DNA of 64,000 bases from Proteobacteria bacterium 005FR1 (GTDB lineage: Bacteria; Pseudomonadota; Gammaproteobacteria; Pseudomonadales; Cellvibrionaceae). Made by a program: the position numbers and the translations under genes. Location: the NCBI GenBank assembly GCA_026192395.1, contig WACF01000001.1, forward strand, positions 3,532,309 to 3,596,308, in the 5' to 3' direction. The notes under the pieces were generated by a model. The model had not been told where the DNA came from, ran no database searches, and saw only the letters and a list, made by a program, of their open reading frames with translations. Positions 62,851 through 64,000 of this stretch are shown one piece after another. Numbering within the stretch: the first letter of the stretch is position 1; each line of letters starts with the position of its first letter.

Positions 62851-62912
62851 GTGTCCGCCGGACACTCGCGGACACTTCTGGACAGTGTCCGCTTCCCTGT
62901 ATGAGTGTGTCC
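62851..62912 (+). promoter_or_regulatory. phased GGACA/TGTCC site array (candidate enhancer-binding sites)
   Basis: GTGTCCG-C-CGGACAC (62851-62865) is a perfect 15-bp palindrome. GCGGACAC and GTGTCCGC (62868-62875 / 62885-62892) form a second inverted pair, and GGACA-G-TGTCC (62880-62890) a third. GGACA starts at 62860, 62870 and 62880, exactly ten bases apart; another TGTCC is at 62908. The array lies 50-110 bases upstream of a sigma-54 promoter, the usual place for an activator's enhancer sites. Confidence 0.7.
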
Positions 62913-62963
62913 GTCTGCTCTGAATCCCTTGCCGCACAAGGGCTTGCGGCGAAAATCCCTCCG

Positions 62964-62979
62964 TGGCACAGCCGTTGCT
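62964..62979 (+). promoter_or_regulatory. sigma-54 (RpoN) promoter
   Basis: TGGCAC-N5-TTGCT fits the -24/-12 consensus (TGGCACR-N4-TTGCW) exactly, with GG and GC in place. The start should be near 62990, 57 bases before the adaptor gene at 63047. Confidence 0.88.
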
Positions 62980-63046
62980 ATCGCCGCCTCAGTACTTAGA
63001 ACCCGCCCCTGTTGGGCAGGCTCGGAAAAAAAAAGAGAGAGCAGCG

Positions 63047-64000
63047 ATGATTCGCGATACTTCCGCCCAGGATCTGGTGGTCGATGCAGGCCCGGCCAGA
63101 CGTCGAAAGATCAAAACCTTCAGCCTCATCGGTGGCGCACTCGCGCTGCTACTGACGGTTGCCGTGCCCGCTTACAACCGCTGGGCGCGATCGGAGATTG
63201 CGATACCGCTCGATCGCGTTCGCATGGCAACGGTCGAGCGAGGTGATTTTGTCCGTGAGGTGGGTGTAACCGGGCGCGTCGTTGCCGCCGTGGCACCAAC
63301 GCTTTATGCGGCGGCGCTGGGAAGCGTCACGCTCGAAGTCCAGGCCGGCGACAACGTCGAGCAAGGCCAGGTGCTCGCCCGCATCGACAGTCCGGACGTC
63401 ATCAACGAACTGGACCGCGCGAGGGCAAATCTCGAAAGCCTTACCGTTGCCTGGGAGCGCCAGAAGATTGAAACGCGATCGGCGCAGCTGCAAAACCAGC
63501 AGGCCGTGGATCTGGCCAAGGTGCGCCTCGACGCCGCTCAGCGCGAAGCCGAACGGGCTACGCTTTCCCACGAGAAGGGAGTGATGAGCCGACAGGAAAT
63601 GGAAAAGGCGCTGGACGAAAAGGCCATGGCGGACGTGGAGTACAAGCACGCCGTCGAAAACGCCTCACTGGCGAAAGACTCGCTTGCCTTCGAATTACGT
63701 ACGGCGAAGCTGGAAGTCGATCAACAGCAGCTGGTGGTGGACAACCTGCAGCGCCGCTCGGATGAACTCATCATTCGCTCGCCTGTGAACGGCATGATCG
63801 GCAATGTTGCCGTCGAACAGAAGGCGACGGTTGCGGCCAACACGCCCTTGCTGACGGTTGTCGATCTCAGCGCGCTTGAAGTGGAGGCGCAAATCCCCGA
63901 GTCCTATGCCGATGCTCTGGGTCTCGGCATGCCTGGCGAAATCAGCTACGGCTCATCGACTTACCAGGGCATCGTCACCGCGGTCTCCCCTGAGGTGCAT
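63047..64000 (+). CDS. efflux periplasmic adaptor (HlyD/MacA type), 3' end missing
   Basis: The frame is open from the ATG at 63047 to the window edge (318 codons) and has no stop. A membrane anchor (residues about 28-45, IGGALALLLTVAVPAYNRWA) precedes a lipoyl half (TLEVQAGDNVEQGQVLARID-like), a long helical hairpin (about residues 115-230) and the second lipoyl half (LIIRSPVNGMIGNVAVEQKA). AGAGAGAGC lies upstream as a weak Shine-Dalgarno. This type usually pairs with an ABC permease/ATPase or an RND pump, whose genes should lie just beyond the window. Its promoter is sigma-54 dependent with an enhancer array. Confidence 0.88.
   Translation, partial: MIRDTSAQDLVVDAGPARRRKIKTFSLIGGALALLLTVAVPAYNRWARSEIAIPLDRVRMATVERGDFVREVGVTGRVVAAVAPTLYAAALGSVTLEVQAGDNVEQGQVLARIDSPDVINELDRARANLESLTVAWERQKIETRSAQLQNQQAVDLAKVRLDAAQREAERATLSHEKGVMSRQEMEKALDEKAMADVEYKHAVENASLAKDSLAFELRTAKLEVDQQQLVVDNLQRRSDELIIRSPVNGMIGNVAVEQKATVAANTPLLTVVDLSALEVEAQIPESYADALGLGMPGEISYGSSTYQGIVTAVSPEVH

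Noticed and set aside
1-64000. tRNA genes, CRISPR arrays, insertion sequences, prophage or attachment sites.
   Set aside because: No cloverleaf-like sequence with a GTTCGAATCC-type T-arm outside coding genes, no regularly spaced repeats, no transposase or integrase motifs were found by eye.

Overview
The window is a roughly 60 % GC chromosomal segment from a gammaproteobacterium, probably a free-living, Pseudomonas-related or marine lineage (inference). The pointers are a class Ia ribonucleotide reductase with two ATP-cones in NrdA, a tadA-mltF-purL neighbourhood, an AlgP-like Lys/Ala-rich protein, a DUF445 protein, CsrA, and an apparent Rsm/CsrB-type sRNA. No species can be named. I support about 50 protein genes, most of them housekeeping. 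I see no tRNA, rRNA, CRISPR array, insertion sequence or prophage.

Layout. 1-14.2 kb: end of an acyltransferase gene, a chalcone isomerase-like/TonB-C fusion divergent from a cyclic-nucleotide-binding protein, an RND efflux pair, an AlgP-like protein, dinB behind a LexA-type box, a DUF2007 zinc ribbon, a ferritin-like DUF2383 protein, an MFS transporter and a DUF445 protein. 14.5-25.8 kb: a nine-gene, leftward, mostly translationally coupled sugar-nucleotide and glycosyltransferase operon with no visible exporter or polymerase. 26.2-28.3 kb: msrB and a further GT4 enzyme. 28.4-33.9 kb: gcvP divergent from an XRE-cupin regulator across an operator array, then a CvpA-DUF4124 fusion and a UDG-family protein. 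33.9-42.8 kb: an Rsm/CsrB-like sRNA, two small hypotheticals, nrdB and nrdA with NrdR and DnaA boxes far upstream, a CsrA paralogue, and argD-argF with a structured leader. 43-48 kb: hyuB-like gene, monothiol glutaredoxin with an IscR-like site, then a Fur-boxed porin, FMN-binding protein and PepSY membrane protein. 48.2-64 kb: a transmembrane Ser/Thr kinase with a lipoprotein, AEC transporter, DUF1289, aldehyde dehydrogenase, 2Fe-2S ferredoxin, tadA, mltF, purL, an AI-2E family permease, and finally an efflux adaptor gene cut by the window end, behind a sigma-54 promoter and an array of GGACA/TGTCC sites.

How parts work together. Three themes stand out. First, post-transcriptional control: a CsrA-family protein and a candidate CsrA-sequestering sRNA lie 6 kb apart. 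Second, iron and redox control: a Fur box before the porin/FMN/PepSY genes and an IscR-like site before grxD. Third, envelope and surface chemistry: the glycan operon, the efflux systems and mltF. The best candidates for something undescribed are the glycan operon with its glycosidase-epimerase fusion, the Fur-controlled porin/FMN/PepSY group, and the sigma-54 adaptor promoter with its phased site array.
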